Shown: positions 32,389 through 39,419 of the stretch, one piece after another
Position numbering within the stretch: position 1 is the first letter of the stretch
Layout of the letters: every line of letters begins with the position of its first letter
Assembly (NCBI RefSeq): GCF_000720115.1
Contig: NZ_JOIR01000012.1
Location: 85,724 to 149,723 of the forward strand
Length of the DNA: 64,000 nt
Origin: Streptomyces sp. NRRL F-2580
GTDB taxonomy: Bacteria > Actinomycetota > Actinomycetes > Streptomycetales > Streptomycetaceae
Direction of reading: 5' to 3'
Notes under the pieces: generated by a model
The model's input: the letters and a program-made list of their open reading frames with translations, nothing else
Told to the model about the DNA's origin: nothing
Database searches by the model: none
Made by a program: the position numbers and the translations under genes

Positions 32389-34394
32389 CCCTGATACCTC
32401 GCAGCCGTTTCCGATGTGACCTCGCGCAGCTCCTCGACGCCGAGGACCCGCAGCAGCGCACGGGCCTTCAGCCGCGTCTCCTGGAACTCCTCCTCGCCGT
32501 CCGAGAGCACGATGAGCGCCCCGCCCACGCCGATGCGCACGCGGTTGCCCTCCCAGACGATGGTGCGGATGACGATGGACTGGTCCGCCGCCCCGTCGAA
32601 CCCGAAGTACCCGAGACTGCCGGAGTACACCCCGCGTTCCTCCGGCTCCAGCGCGTCGAGGAGCTCCACGGTCCGCTTCTTCGGCGCGCCGGTCATCGAC
32701 CCGCCGGGGAAGAGCGCCTCCACGCAGTCGACCGCGCCGCGGTCGGCGCGCAGCCTGCCCCGCACCGTGGTGACGAGCTGGTGCACGGTGGCGTACGACT
32801 CCGCGGCCATCAGCTTGGGCACGTGCACCGTGCCGGTGTCGCAGACCTGGCCGAGGTCGTTGCGGAGCAGGTCCGCGATCATCAGGTTCTCGCTGCGGAT
32901 CTTGCGGTCCGTCTCCAGAGCCCTGCGGGCCGCCTCGTCGGCCACCGGATCGGCGTGCCGGGGAGCGGTCCCCTTGATCGGCTTGGCCTCGACCTCGCCG
33001 TTGCCGGCCACCGTGACGAACCGCTCCGGCGAGGAGCTCAGGATCGAGCGCTCGCCCAGCCGGACGTACGCGGCGTAGGGCGCCGGGTTGGTCGCCCGCA
33101 GCCGGAGGTAGGTGTCCAGCGGGTCGGCCTCGCTGGTGCCGCTGATCTGGTACGTGTAGCAGGCCTCGTACGAGTCGCCGTCGCGCAGCCACTGCTGGAC
33201 GGTGTCGAAGTGCTCCAGGTAGGTCTCCCGGTCGACGCCGGGTTCCAGTACGGCCGGTGCGGCCTCCCGCCGGGGCCGGGGCACCAGGGCGCGCCGTGCC
33301 AGCGTGCGCACCTCCTCGCACCAGGAGTCGTGCTCCTCGGCGGAGAGCCCCACCGTGATCAGGTAGCGCCGGTCGGTCTCGTGGTCGTAGGCGGCGTAGC
33401 GGTCGACGCGCAGGAGCTCCGCGTCCGGCCGCTCGCCGCTGCCCGCCCGGCCGATACCGACGCTTCCCTTGATCCCGTAGCCGAGATAGCCGAGGTAGCC
33501 GCCGGCGAACGGCACGGGCGAGGCGCCGGCCGGCACGGGGGTGGTCGCGAGACCGGACCGCAGGTGCTCGAAGACGGTGCCGCGGACGCGCTCCACGCTC
33601 TCGTGGGTCTCGCGTTCGACGACGTTCGCCCCGGCGTACGCCCTGATCACCTCCAGGCCGTCGCCGGCGCACGAGCCGAGGTAGCTGTAGCGGCCCATCC
33701 CGTACGCCGTGCGCGAGCTGTCGAGCCAGAAGCCGTACGGGCTGTCGGCGAAGGCGCGCAGGAACAGGTCCTCGGCGCTCAGGTCGACGTCCAGTTCGCT
33801 CCAGCGGAGCGTGGGCGTGATGCCCAGGAAGTTGGCGATGATCTCCTCGCCGTACTCGCTGTCCACCGACTCGGGGTGGAACTGCACGCCGTGCAGCGGG
33901 CGTTCGCGGTGCTGGAGGCCCATCAGCAGGCCGCCTTCGGACCAGGCCGTGGCGACGAGGTCCTCCGGCAGCGGTTCGGTGACGGTGAGGGAGTGGTAGC
34001 GCACCGCGCGGAAGCCCTGCGGGACGCCGGCGAACACACCGGTCCCGGTGTGGGTGATCGCGCTCGTCTGGCCGTGCACGACCTCCGGTGCGTGCCGGAC
34101 CTCGCCACCGAAGGCGAGGGCCAGGCCCTGGTGGCCGAGACAGACGCCGAGGACGGGCACGGTGGCCTGTTCGAGAAGGGCCCGGCAGAGCCCGAAGTCC
34201 TCGTCCCTGGCCGCGGTGCCCGGGCCCGGGGAGATCACGACGTGGGTGAAGCCCTGGCGCAGGAGGTCGTCCGCCGTCGCCTCGTCGTTGCGCACGACGA
34301 CGGGAGGTACGCCTGCCACCTTCCATATCAGCTGGAAGAGGTTCCACGTGTAGGAGTCATAGTTGTCTACGAGAAGGATCCGCAGGTCTATCAC
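32385..34394 (-). CDS. Fused aminodeoxychorismate synthase (PabAB/PapA-like)
   Basis: 669 residues from GTG 34394. N-terminal glutamine amidotransferase (~1-190): LLVDNYDSYTWNLFQ, catalytic Cys in GVCLGHQGLA (~80), His-Glu in QFHPESVDSEY. C-terminal chorismate-binding domain (~210-660): GYLGYLGYGIKG, SSSPERFVTV, KPIKGTAPRH, DRKIRSENLMIADLLRNDL, GGSMTGAPKKRT. The PIKGT motif (Lys) marks aminodeoxychorismate synthases rather than anthranilate synthases (PIAGT). Makes 4-amino-4-deoxychorismate from chorismate and glutamine. First gene of the operon. A GTG at 34439 is in frame, but the intervening codons contain aaggag, the likely ribosome binding site for GTG 34394. No aminodeoxychorismate lyase (PabC) is present, so p-aminobenzoate is not the product. 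Confidence 0.95.
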   Translation of the reverse strand: MIDLRILLVDNYDSYTWNLFQLIWKVAGVPPVVVRNDEATADDLLRQGFTHVVISPGPGTAARDEDFGLCRALLEQATVPVLGVCLGHQGLALAFGGEVRHAPEVVHGQTSAITHTGTGVFAGVPQGFRAVRYHSLTVTEPLPEDLVATAWSEGGLLMGLQHRERPLHGVQFHPESVDSEYGEEIIANFLGITPTLRWSELDVDLSAEDLFLRAFADSPYGFWLDSSRTAYGMGRYSYLGSCAGDGLEVIRAYAGANVVERETHESVERVRGTVFEHLRSGLATTPVPAGASPVPFAGGYLGYLGYGIKGSVGIGRAGSGERPDAELLRVDRYAAYDHETDRRYLITVGLSAEEHDSWCEEVRTLARRALVPRPRREAAPAVLEPGVDRETYLEHFDTVQQWLRDGDSYEACYTYQISGTSEADPLDTYLRLRATNPAPYAAYVRLGERSILSSSPERFVTVAGNGEVEAKPIKGTAPRHADPVADEAARRALETDRKIRSENLMIADLLRNDLGQVCDTGTVHVPKLMAAESYATVHQLVTTVRGRLRADRGAVDCVEALFPGGSMTGAPKKRTVELLDALEPEERGVYSGSLGYFGFDGAADQSIVIRTIVWEGNRVRIGVGGALIVLSDGEEEFQETRLKARALLRVLGVEELREVTSETAARYQG

Positions 34395-34459
34395 GATGTG
34401 GTCGAGCTCCTTGACGGCCGGAACGGGCCTTTTGGGCACGGTGGACCGGCTGACCGACT

Positions 34460-34489
34460 TTTCTATCGGTGATGATTCATGGGTGAATC
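34460..34489 (-). promoter_or_regulatory. Candidate promoter and operator of the amiclenomycin operon
   Basis: On the minus strand TTCACC (34482-34487) and TAGAAA (34460-34465) are 16 bases apart, resembling Streptomyces -35 and -10 boxes, about 60 bases before the pabAB GTG. The -35 box lies in a perfect palindrome, GATTCA-tggg-TGAATC (34474-34489), a good layout for a dimeric repressor blocking polymerase. This is the only strong candidate before the long minus-strand gene train. Confidence 0.5.
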
Positions 34490-34799
34490 GATCGCTCTGA
34501 ATTGAGCGCGCGTCGGCATGTTCAAGAGGAAGGTGCGCATGGCGAAGCCAATGAAAGTGACATGTGAAGCCCCCGTAATGTCTGTCACTGTTCGGATCTT
34601 CTCGGATGCGCAGAATGGTCGTGCGGTCGATGCGGCGGTCCGAGAAGGCCGTTCCACCGTTCGATGCTAGTCATGCCGGGCCGAATATGCACCCTCGTGT
34701 GACTCAACCCACTACGACCTGCGGTAACGCCCGGGGTTGTGACTCGAGTCAGTTGTCCGGACGTCAGGTGCCGGGGCCGCAGGGGGGACTGAGGGACCA
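34490..34799. other. Non-coding region upstream of the amiclenomycin operon
   Basis: No gene recognised. It holds TCGGAT repeated directly at 34592 and 34602 (10-base period), perfect 8-base inverted arms TTCTCGGA (34599-34606) and TCCGAGAA (34639-34646), and the palindrome GACTCGAGTC (34741-34750). These may be sites for an activator or repressor encoded elsewhere. Local base composition is less GC-rich than the genes around it. Confidence 0.4.
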
Positions 34800-35125
34800 T
34801 CAGCCGACTTGCGCGGCGGCCAGGACGCCCGCCGCGATCCTGGCCAGGTCCTCGTCCCCGGTGACGAACGGGGGCATGGAGTAGACCACGTCGCGGTAGG
34901 GGCGCAGCCGCACCCCCGCGCGCATCGCCGCACGGGAGGCGGCGAGCCGGCGTCGCTTCTCCGGGCGCCCGAGGGAACGCCGGTACCGCAGGGGCAACTG
35001 GACGGCGACCTCGTCCGACACCGAGCCGGAGTCGGACAGGAACACGTGCCGGAGCGGCTCCGGGGTGATCTCGACGAGCCTCGCGGCCAGCCGTACGGCG
35101 GGCTCGACAGTTCGTCGGAATCGCG
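34800..35125 (-). pseudogene. bioA: Relic of bioA (DAPA aminotransferase), internally deleted
   Basis: Translated on the minus strand, the 5' part (about 35110-34970) reads [20 protein letters not shown], then [17 protein letters not shown] and [12 protein letters not shown], matching the region of BioA just before its central domain (EPAV.L..RLVE.TP.., F.DSGSVAVEVA, Y.R..G.P.K.R). It then jumps to [20 protein letters not shown] and a short tail ending at 34800, the extreme C-terminus of BioA. About 260 residues, including the PLP lysine, are missing, and upstream of EPAV the sequence no longer resembles BioA. BioA is the enzyme inactivated by amiclenomycin, so a dead copy beside the amiclenomycin genes is notable. 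Not expected to encode a working protein; a short ORF from 35045 remains open. Confidence 0.8.
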
Positions 35126-35168
35126 CGTTGACAAACGGTCCAAATCCACCACCGACCCGATGTATTCA

Positions 35169-35437
35169 AGCCACATCTACTTGTGGCGGCCGGGGTTTGA
35201 CCGGAAATAAACCATCGTTGCTGGTCAAGCCATCGGTAGGGCGGCGCTTTTCAGCCATCGGGGGCGTGATCGCCCTCACGCTAAAGCCGTTTTTGCCGGG
35301 ACATGCTTGCTGGTACGTTGATCGGAACAACCCCGTTCGTACAGCCGGTTCACGAGAGCGGCTCGACTTGAAAGGGGGGCTCGGAAATTCACGATCCTGA
35401 CATGCGTGACCGCGTGAAGGGTCCCCCGGGAGGCGTC
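35169..35437. other. Non-coding region upstream of MFS exporter
   Basis: No gene. Relatively AT-rich for this genome, so promoters for the plus-strand MFS gene are likely here. TTGACA at 35128-35133 and TTGACC at 35197-35202 are -35-like, but no convincing -10 box sits at the right distance. GGAAC-aacccc-GTTCG (35324-35339) is a short inverted repeat that could be an operator. Confidence 0.4.
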
Positions 35438-36664
35438 ATGCCCCACAAGGTGATTCTGGCGCTTCTCGCGATCGGCTCCTTTGCCGTCGGCACCGACGGA
35501 TTTGTCATCAGCGGGATTCTTCCGCGAATCGCCGGTGAACTGGACGTGTCCGAACCGGTGGCCGGACAGCTCGTCACGGCCTTCGCGCTCAGCTACGCGA
35601 TCAGCGCACCGGTCCTGATGACCCTGACCGCCGGCCTGTCCCGGCGCGTCATGCTGCGCGGCTCGATGCTGGCCTTCCTGCTCGCCAACGTACTGGGTGC
35701 GCTCGCCCCCACGTACGGGGTGCTGATGACGGCCAGGATCCTGGCCGGGATCAGCGCCGCCCTCTACATGAACACCGCCGCGGCCACCGCGACGGCGCTC
35801 GCGGGGGAGCGGTACCGGGGCCGGGCGGTGTCCCTGATCATCGGCGGGCTCACGGTGGCCACGGCGCTCGGTGTGCCCGGCGGTACGCTGGTCGGGCAAC
35901 TCGGCAGCTGGCGGCTCACGTTGGCTCTGGTGGTGGTATTGGCCCTGCCCGTGTTCATCGGGCTGTTCCTGGTGCTGCCCGCGGTGCCGCAGCCGCCGGT
36001 GATCAGCATGCGCGACCGGGTGCGGATCGGCGCGCAGCGCCCGGTCCTGCTGGCCGTGCTGGCCAACCTGTTCGCGGTGGCCGGCTGCTTCACCGTCTTC
36101 ACCTACCTGGCGGCCTTCACCCGGGCCACCACGGGCATGGACGACGCCAGCGTGAGCATCGTCCTGCTGGTGTTCGGTGTCGCGGGCGCGGTCGGCAACG
36201 CGGTCGGCGGCCGGCTGAGCGACCGCGTCGGGGCGGAACGCACCTTCACCGCCTCGGTGTCGGGCGTCACGGCGGCCATGGTGCTGCTGGCGGTACTGGC
36301 GAGCTGGTTCGCCTCCGACTCGACGGTCGTGGTGGCGGTCTTCCTCGCCGTCACGGTCGCCTGGGGAACCGTCTACTGGGCCGAACCGCCCACCGCCATC
36401 CACCGCGTGCTGGACCTGGCCCCCACCGCCCCGAGCGTGGCCATCTCCGTCAACAGCTCCGCCTCGTACCTCGGCGTGGCCCTGGGCGGCGCGGTCGGCG
36501 GGGCGGTGCTCGACCGGCTCTCACCGGCCGCCCTCGCCTGGGCGGGCGCCTGCCTGGAGCTGATCGCTCTGGCGCTGGTCGTCCTCCCGAGGGTTTCCGC
36601 GGGTCGCAAGGGTCGGGCCGTGGCGCCCGCCCGCGTGCTCCCGGAGCCCGTGCACGACGTGTGA
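35438..36664 (+). CDS. MFS drug/H+ antiporter, DHA1 (AraJ/Cmx-like)
   Basis: 408 residues from ATG 35438 (gggaggcg six bases upstream); an ATG at 35402 lacks a binding site. Twelve hydrophobic segments. The N-terminus GTDGFVISGILPRIAGEL is the typical first helix of DHA1 pumps related to chloramphenicol and arabinose-polymer exporters, with loop TAGLSRRVMLRGS and motif C-like LGVPGGTLVGQLGSWR near the middle. Likely exports a product of this locus or protects the host. It stands alone with its own upstream region, between the bioA relic and the ACP/KS/BioF operon, 100 bases before the latter, so read-through into that operon is possible. Confidence 0.92.
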   Translation: MPHKVILALLAIGSFAVGTDGFVISGILPRIAGELDVSEPVAGQLVTAFALSYAISAPVLMTLTAGLSRRVMLRGSMLAFLLANVLGALAPTYGVLMTARILAGISAALYMNTAAATATALAGERYRGRAVSLIIGGLTVATALGVPGGTLVGQLGSWRLTLALVVVLALPVFIGLFLVLPAVPQPPVISMRDRVRIGAQRPVLLAVLANLFAVAGCFTVFTYLAAFTRATTGMDDASVSIVLLVFGVAGAVGNAVGGRLSDRVGAERTFTASVSGVTAAMVLLAVLASWFASDSTVVVAVFLAVTVAWGTVYWAEPPTAIHRVLDLAPTAPSVAISVNSSASYLGVALGGAVGGAVLDRLSPAALAWAGACLELIALALVVLPRVSAGRKGRAVAPARVLPEPVHDV

Positions 36665-36766
36665 CCTTGATGACTTCCGGCCTTCCGGCGCTGACACAGA
36701 GGCTCCGGAGCTGGAAAAGTATGAAACACCGACAATTCACCTTATTTTGGGGGAGGTTGGCCACCC

Positions 36767-37009
36767 GTGGCTAACGACGACGTTTTCGACCGGCTCACCA
36801 CCTGCGCCGTGGACGTCTTGCAGGTCAAGCAGGAGTCCGTGACCCCGGACGCGAGCCTGACCGAGGACCTGGGCGCCAGCAGCCTCATCCAGGTGGAGCT
36901 GGTCATGGCCATCGAGGAGGAGTTCGGCATCTCGGTGCCGGACGAGGCGGTGGAGGACATCCACACCGTCGACGACCTGCACCGGCTCATCCTCTCGCTG
37001 GTCGCGTGA
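36767..37009 (+). CDS. Discrete acyl carrier protein
   Basis: 80 residues from GTG 36767 with gggagg upstream. Carrier motif DLGASSLIQVELVMAIEEEF: the phosphopantetheine serine lies in the GASS-L element, followed by the usual acidic helix II and an FGISVPDE segment, like type II fatty-acid and polyketide ACPs. The stop TGA shares bases with the ATG of the ketosynthase gene, so the two are co-translated. Probably carries the acyl chain extended by that ketosynthase and then offered to BioF. Loading by the Sfp-type enzyme at 5.7 kb is possible. Confidence 0.94.
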   Translation: MANDDVFDRLTTCAVDVLQVKQESVTPDASLTEDLGASSLIQVELVMAIEEEFGISVPDEAVEDIHTVDDLHRLILSLVA

Positions 37010-38190
37010 TGGCAGGCAAGGCAGCAGGGGCACGCCGCGTCGCGGTCACCGGACTCGGTGTCGTGAGCGCCTGCGGCACGGGGGCGGAGGCCTTCTGGGA
37101 AGGCCTCTTCCAGACGCCGCCCGACGGCCACCGGGAACTGACGGACTGGGATCCGTCGCCCTGGATGGACGTCCGCGAAGCCCGGCACACCGACCGGTTC
37201 ACCCAGTTCGCCGTCGCCGCCGCCGAGATGGCCCACCGCGACTCGGGCCTCACGGAGGTGGACGCCGAACGCAGCGGCGTCGTCATCGCCACCGCGCTGG
37301 CCGGCGTCAGCACCTTCGAACGGCAGACCGTCATCCACCACGAGCGCGGCGGCCGCCGGGTCTCCCCGTTCCTCGTGCCGATGATGATGGCCAACGCCGC
37401 CGCCGCGACGGTGGCCATGCGCCAGGGCTGGCGCGGCCCGTGCGAGAGCCTGGAGACCGCCTGCGCCGCGGCCACCCACGCCATCGGGCACGCCGCACGG
37501 ATGATCGCCGACGGCACCTGTGACCGGGTGCTCGCCGGCGGCACCGAGGCCGCGATCACGCCGACCATCGTCGCCGGATTCACCAACATGCGGGCCCTGT
37601 CCGCATCCGGCCGCACCCGGCCCTTCGACGCGGAACGCGACGGCTTCGCCATCGCCGAGGGCGCCGCGGTGCTCGTCCTGGAGGACTGGGACACGGCGGT
37701 GGCGCGCGGCGCCACCATCCACGGCGAGGTGCTCGGCTCCGGCAGCACGGCCGACGCGCACGACATCACCATGCCCGCCCCCGGCGGCGGCGACGCCGCC
37801 CGGTGCATCCGGCTCGCCTTGGAAGACGCCGGGGTGCGCCCGGAGGACGTACGTCAGATCAACGCGCACGGCACCGGCACCCTGCGCAACGACGAGGCGG
37901 AGACCAACGCCGTCCTGTCGGTCTTCGACGAGTGCCCGCCGGTGACCTCCACCAAGGGGGCGACCGGACACGCGTTCGGCGCCGGCGGTGCGCTGGAGGC
38001 CGTCGCGGTGCTGCTGTCGATGCGCCACGAGCTGATACCGCCGACCGTCGGCCTCACCACGGTCGACCCGGCGCTCGCCGTGGACGTGGTGACCGGCGAG
38101 GGCCGCAAGTGGCAGCCCGGCCCCTCCCTCACCCAGTCGTTCGGCTTCGGCGGCCACAACGGCGTCCTCGTCCTCGGCCCTGCCGGATAG
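37009..38190 (+). CDS. FabF-like beta-ketoacyl-ACP synthase
   Basis: 393 residues. Thiolase-fold condensing enzyme: catalytic Cys in LETACAAATHAIG (~150), His in NAHGTGTLRN (~285) and second His in KGATGHAFGAGGALE (~320), the Cys-His-His triad of FabF. AGGTEAAITP and SFGFGGHNGVLVL at the C-terminus also fit. ATG 37009 is preferred over the overlapping GTG 37006. It is the only condensing enzyme in this operon, so it should perform one or a few Claisen extensions on the adjacent ACP, for example building a pimeloyl-like chain for BioF. No matching KR, DH or ER gene is in the operon, so reduction would have to come from primary fatty acid synthase. Confidence 0.93.
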   Translation: MAGKAAGARRVAVTGLGVVSACGTGAEAFWEGLFQTPPDGHRELTDWDPSPWMDVREARHTDRFTQFAVAAAEMAHRDSGLTEVDAERSGVVIATALAGVSTFERQTVIHHERGGRRVSPFLVPMMMANAAAATVAMRQGWRGPCESLETACAAATHAIGHAARMIADGTCDRVLAGGTEAAITPTIVAGFTNMRALSASGRTRPFDAERDGFAIAEGAAVLVLEDWDTAVARGATIHGEVLGSGSTADAHDITMPAPGGGDAARCIRLALEDAGVRPEDVRQINAHGTGTLRNDEAETNAVLSVFDECPPVTSTKGATGHAFGAGGALEAVAVLLSMRHELIPPTVGLTTVDPALAVDVVTGEGRKWQPGPSLTQSFGFGGHNGVLVLGPAG

Positions 38191-38206
38191 CGTTCGGAGC
38201 GAAGCG

Positions 38207-39370
38207 ATGGAAGCAGAGCGACACAGCGATCCGAGCGACGTGTTCGCGTGGATCGACGACAGCACGCGGCGCAGGGACCGGGCGGGCCTCACCCGCCGGG
38301 TCCAGGTCCGCGGAGCCCGGCCGAACGTGATCGACTTCGGCGGCAACGACTACCTCGGCCTCACCCGCCACCCCGACGTGGTCCAGGCGGTGGCCGACGC
38401 CTCCCTGACCTGGGGCGCCGGCTCGACCGGCTCCCGGCTGGCCACCGGAACGACGGAAGTCCACGTCGAACTGGAGCGGGAGCTCGCCGAGTTCAGCGGG
38501 GCGGAGGCCGCGCTGGTCTTCTCCTCCGGCTACCTGGCCAACCTCGGCGCGGTCACCGTACTGGCCCGCCCCGGCACCCTGATCGCCTCCGACGCCTTCA
38601 ACCACGCCTCCCTGATCGACGGCTACCGGCTGTCGGGCGCGGACGTGGTCGACACCGCGCACGCCGATCCGCAGGCGCTGGAGCGGGTGCTCGCCGAACG
38701 GGAGCAGCAGCGCGCGGTGGCGGTCACCGAGTCGGTGTTCTCGGTCGACGGCGACCTCGTCGACCTCCGGGCCGTCCTCGACGTCTGCCGCCGGCAGGGC
38801 GCGGGCCTCCTCGTCGACGACGCGCACGGATTCGGCGTCATCGGCGAGCGCGGAGAGGGCGCGGTGGCCGCCGCGGGGCTGGCCGGCAGCCCCGACGTGG
38901 TCACCACCATCACCCTGTCCAAGTCCCTCGGCGCGCAGGGCGGCGCCGTGATCGGCCCCCGCAGGGTGATCGACCACGTCATGAACATGGCCCGCAGTTT
39001 CCTGTTCGACACCGGGCTCGCCCCGGCCTCCGCCGCCGGCGCCCTGGCGGCGCTCCGGGTGCTGCGCGCCGAGCCGGACCGGCCGGCCCGGACCCGGGCC
39101 GTGGCGGTCACCCTCGCCGAGCGCCTCGCGGCCACCGGACTGCCGGTGACCGAGGCGCAGGCGGCCGTGGTCTCGGTCCGCGGGCCCTCCGCCGCCCAGA
39201 CCGCGAAGTGGGCGGAGGACTGCCTGGCCGACGGCGTCAAGGTGGCGTGCTTCCGCCCGCCGTCGGTGCCCGACAGGTTCTCCCGGATCCGGCTCACCTC
39301 CCGCGCCGACCTGACCGAGGCCGAGATCGACCGCGCGATCGACGTCGTGGTCAAGCACAGCCCCTGGTAA
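38207..39370 (+). CDS. bioF: 8-amino-7-oxononanoate (KAPA) synthase, BioF
   Basis: 387 residues. Alpha-oxoamine synthase: it aligns by eye along its length with actinobacterial BioF (FGGNDYLGLTRHPDVV; WGAGSTGSRLATGTTEVH; FSSGYLANLGAVT; DAFNHASLIDGYRLS; VDDAHGFGV; PLP Lys in TITLSKSLGAQGG, ~245; DGVKVACFRPPSVP). BioF condenses pimeloyl-CoA or -ACP with alanine to KAPA, the first committed biotin step. ATG 38207 has ggagcgaag upstream. Grouped with ACP, ketosynthase, acyl-CoA ligase and thiolase but with no intact bioA, bioD or bioB. It is either a resistance/supply copy of a biotin gene or a specialised enzyme for a KAPA analogue. 5-Aminolevulinate synthase is less likely because the best resemblance is to BioF. 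Confidence 0.9.
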   Translation: MEAERHSDPSDVFAWIDDSTRRRDRAGLTRRVQVRGARPNVIDFGGNDYLGLTRHPDVVQAVADASLTWGAGSTGSRLATGTTEVHVELERELAEFSGAEAALVFSSGYLANLGAVTVLARPGTLIASDAFNHASLIDGYRLSGADVVDTAHADPQALERVLAEREQQRAVAVTESVFSVDGDLVDLRAVLDVCRRQGAGLLVDDAHGFGVIGERGEGAVAAAGLAGSPDVVTTITLSKSLGAQGGAVIGPRRVIDHVMNMARSFLFDTGLAPASAAGALAALRVLRAEPDRPARTRAVAVTLAERLAATGLPVTEAQAAVVSVRGPSAAQTAKWAEDCLADGVKVACFRPPSVPDRFSRIRLTSRADLTEAEIDRAIDVVVKHSPW

Positions 39371-39419
39371 GCCCGTTGCCCCGGGGCGAGCCGGCCCGGG
39401 CCGAGTGAGGGAGACCGTC

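Noticed and set aside
32385..34394. Anthranilate synthase or p-aminobenzoate pathway
   Set aside because: PIKGT motif indicates aminodeoxychorismate synthase; no PabC lyase nearby, and a mutase follows instead.
34800..35045. Short intact gene for an aminotransferase-like protein
   Set aside because: It contains only two separated ends of BioA joined by a deletion and lacks the PLP lysine; treated as a relic.
38207..39370. 5-Aminolevulinate synthase for a C5N unit
   Set aside because: Motif by motif it matches actinobacterial BioF, and no amide synthetase for a C5N unit is nearby.
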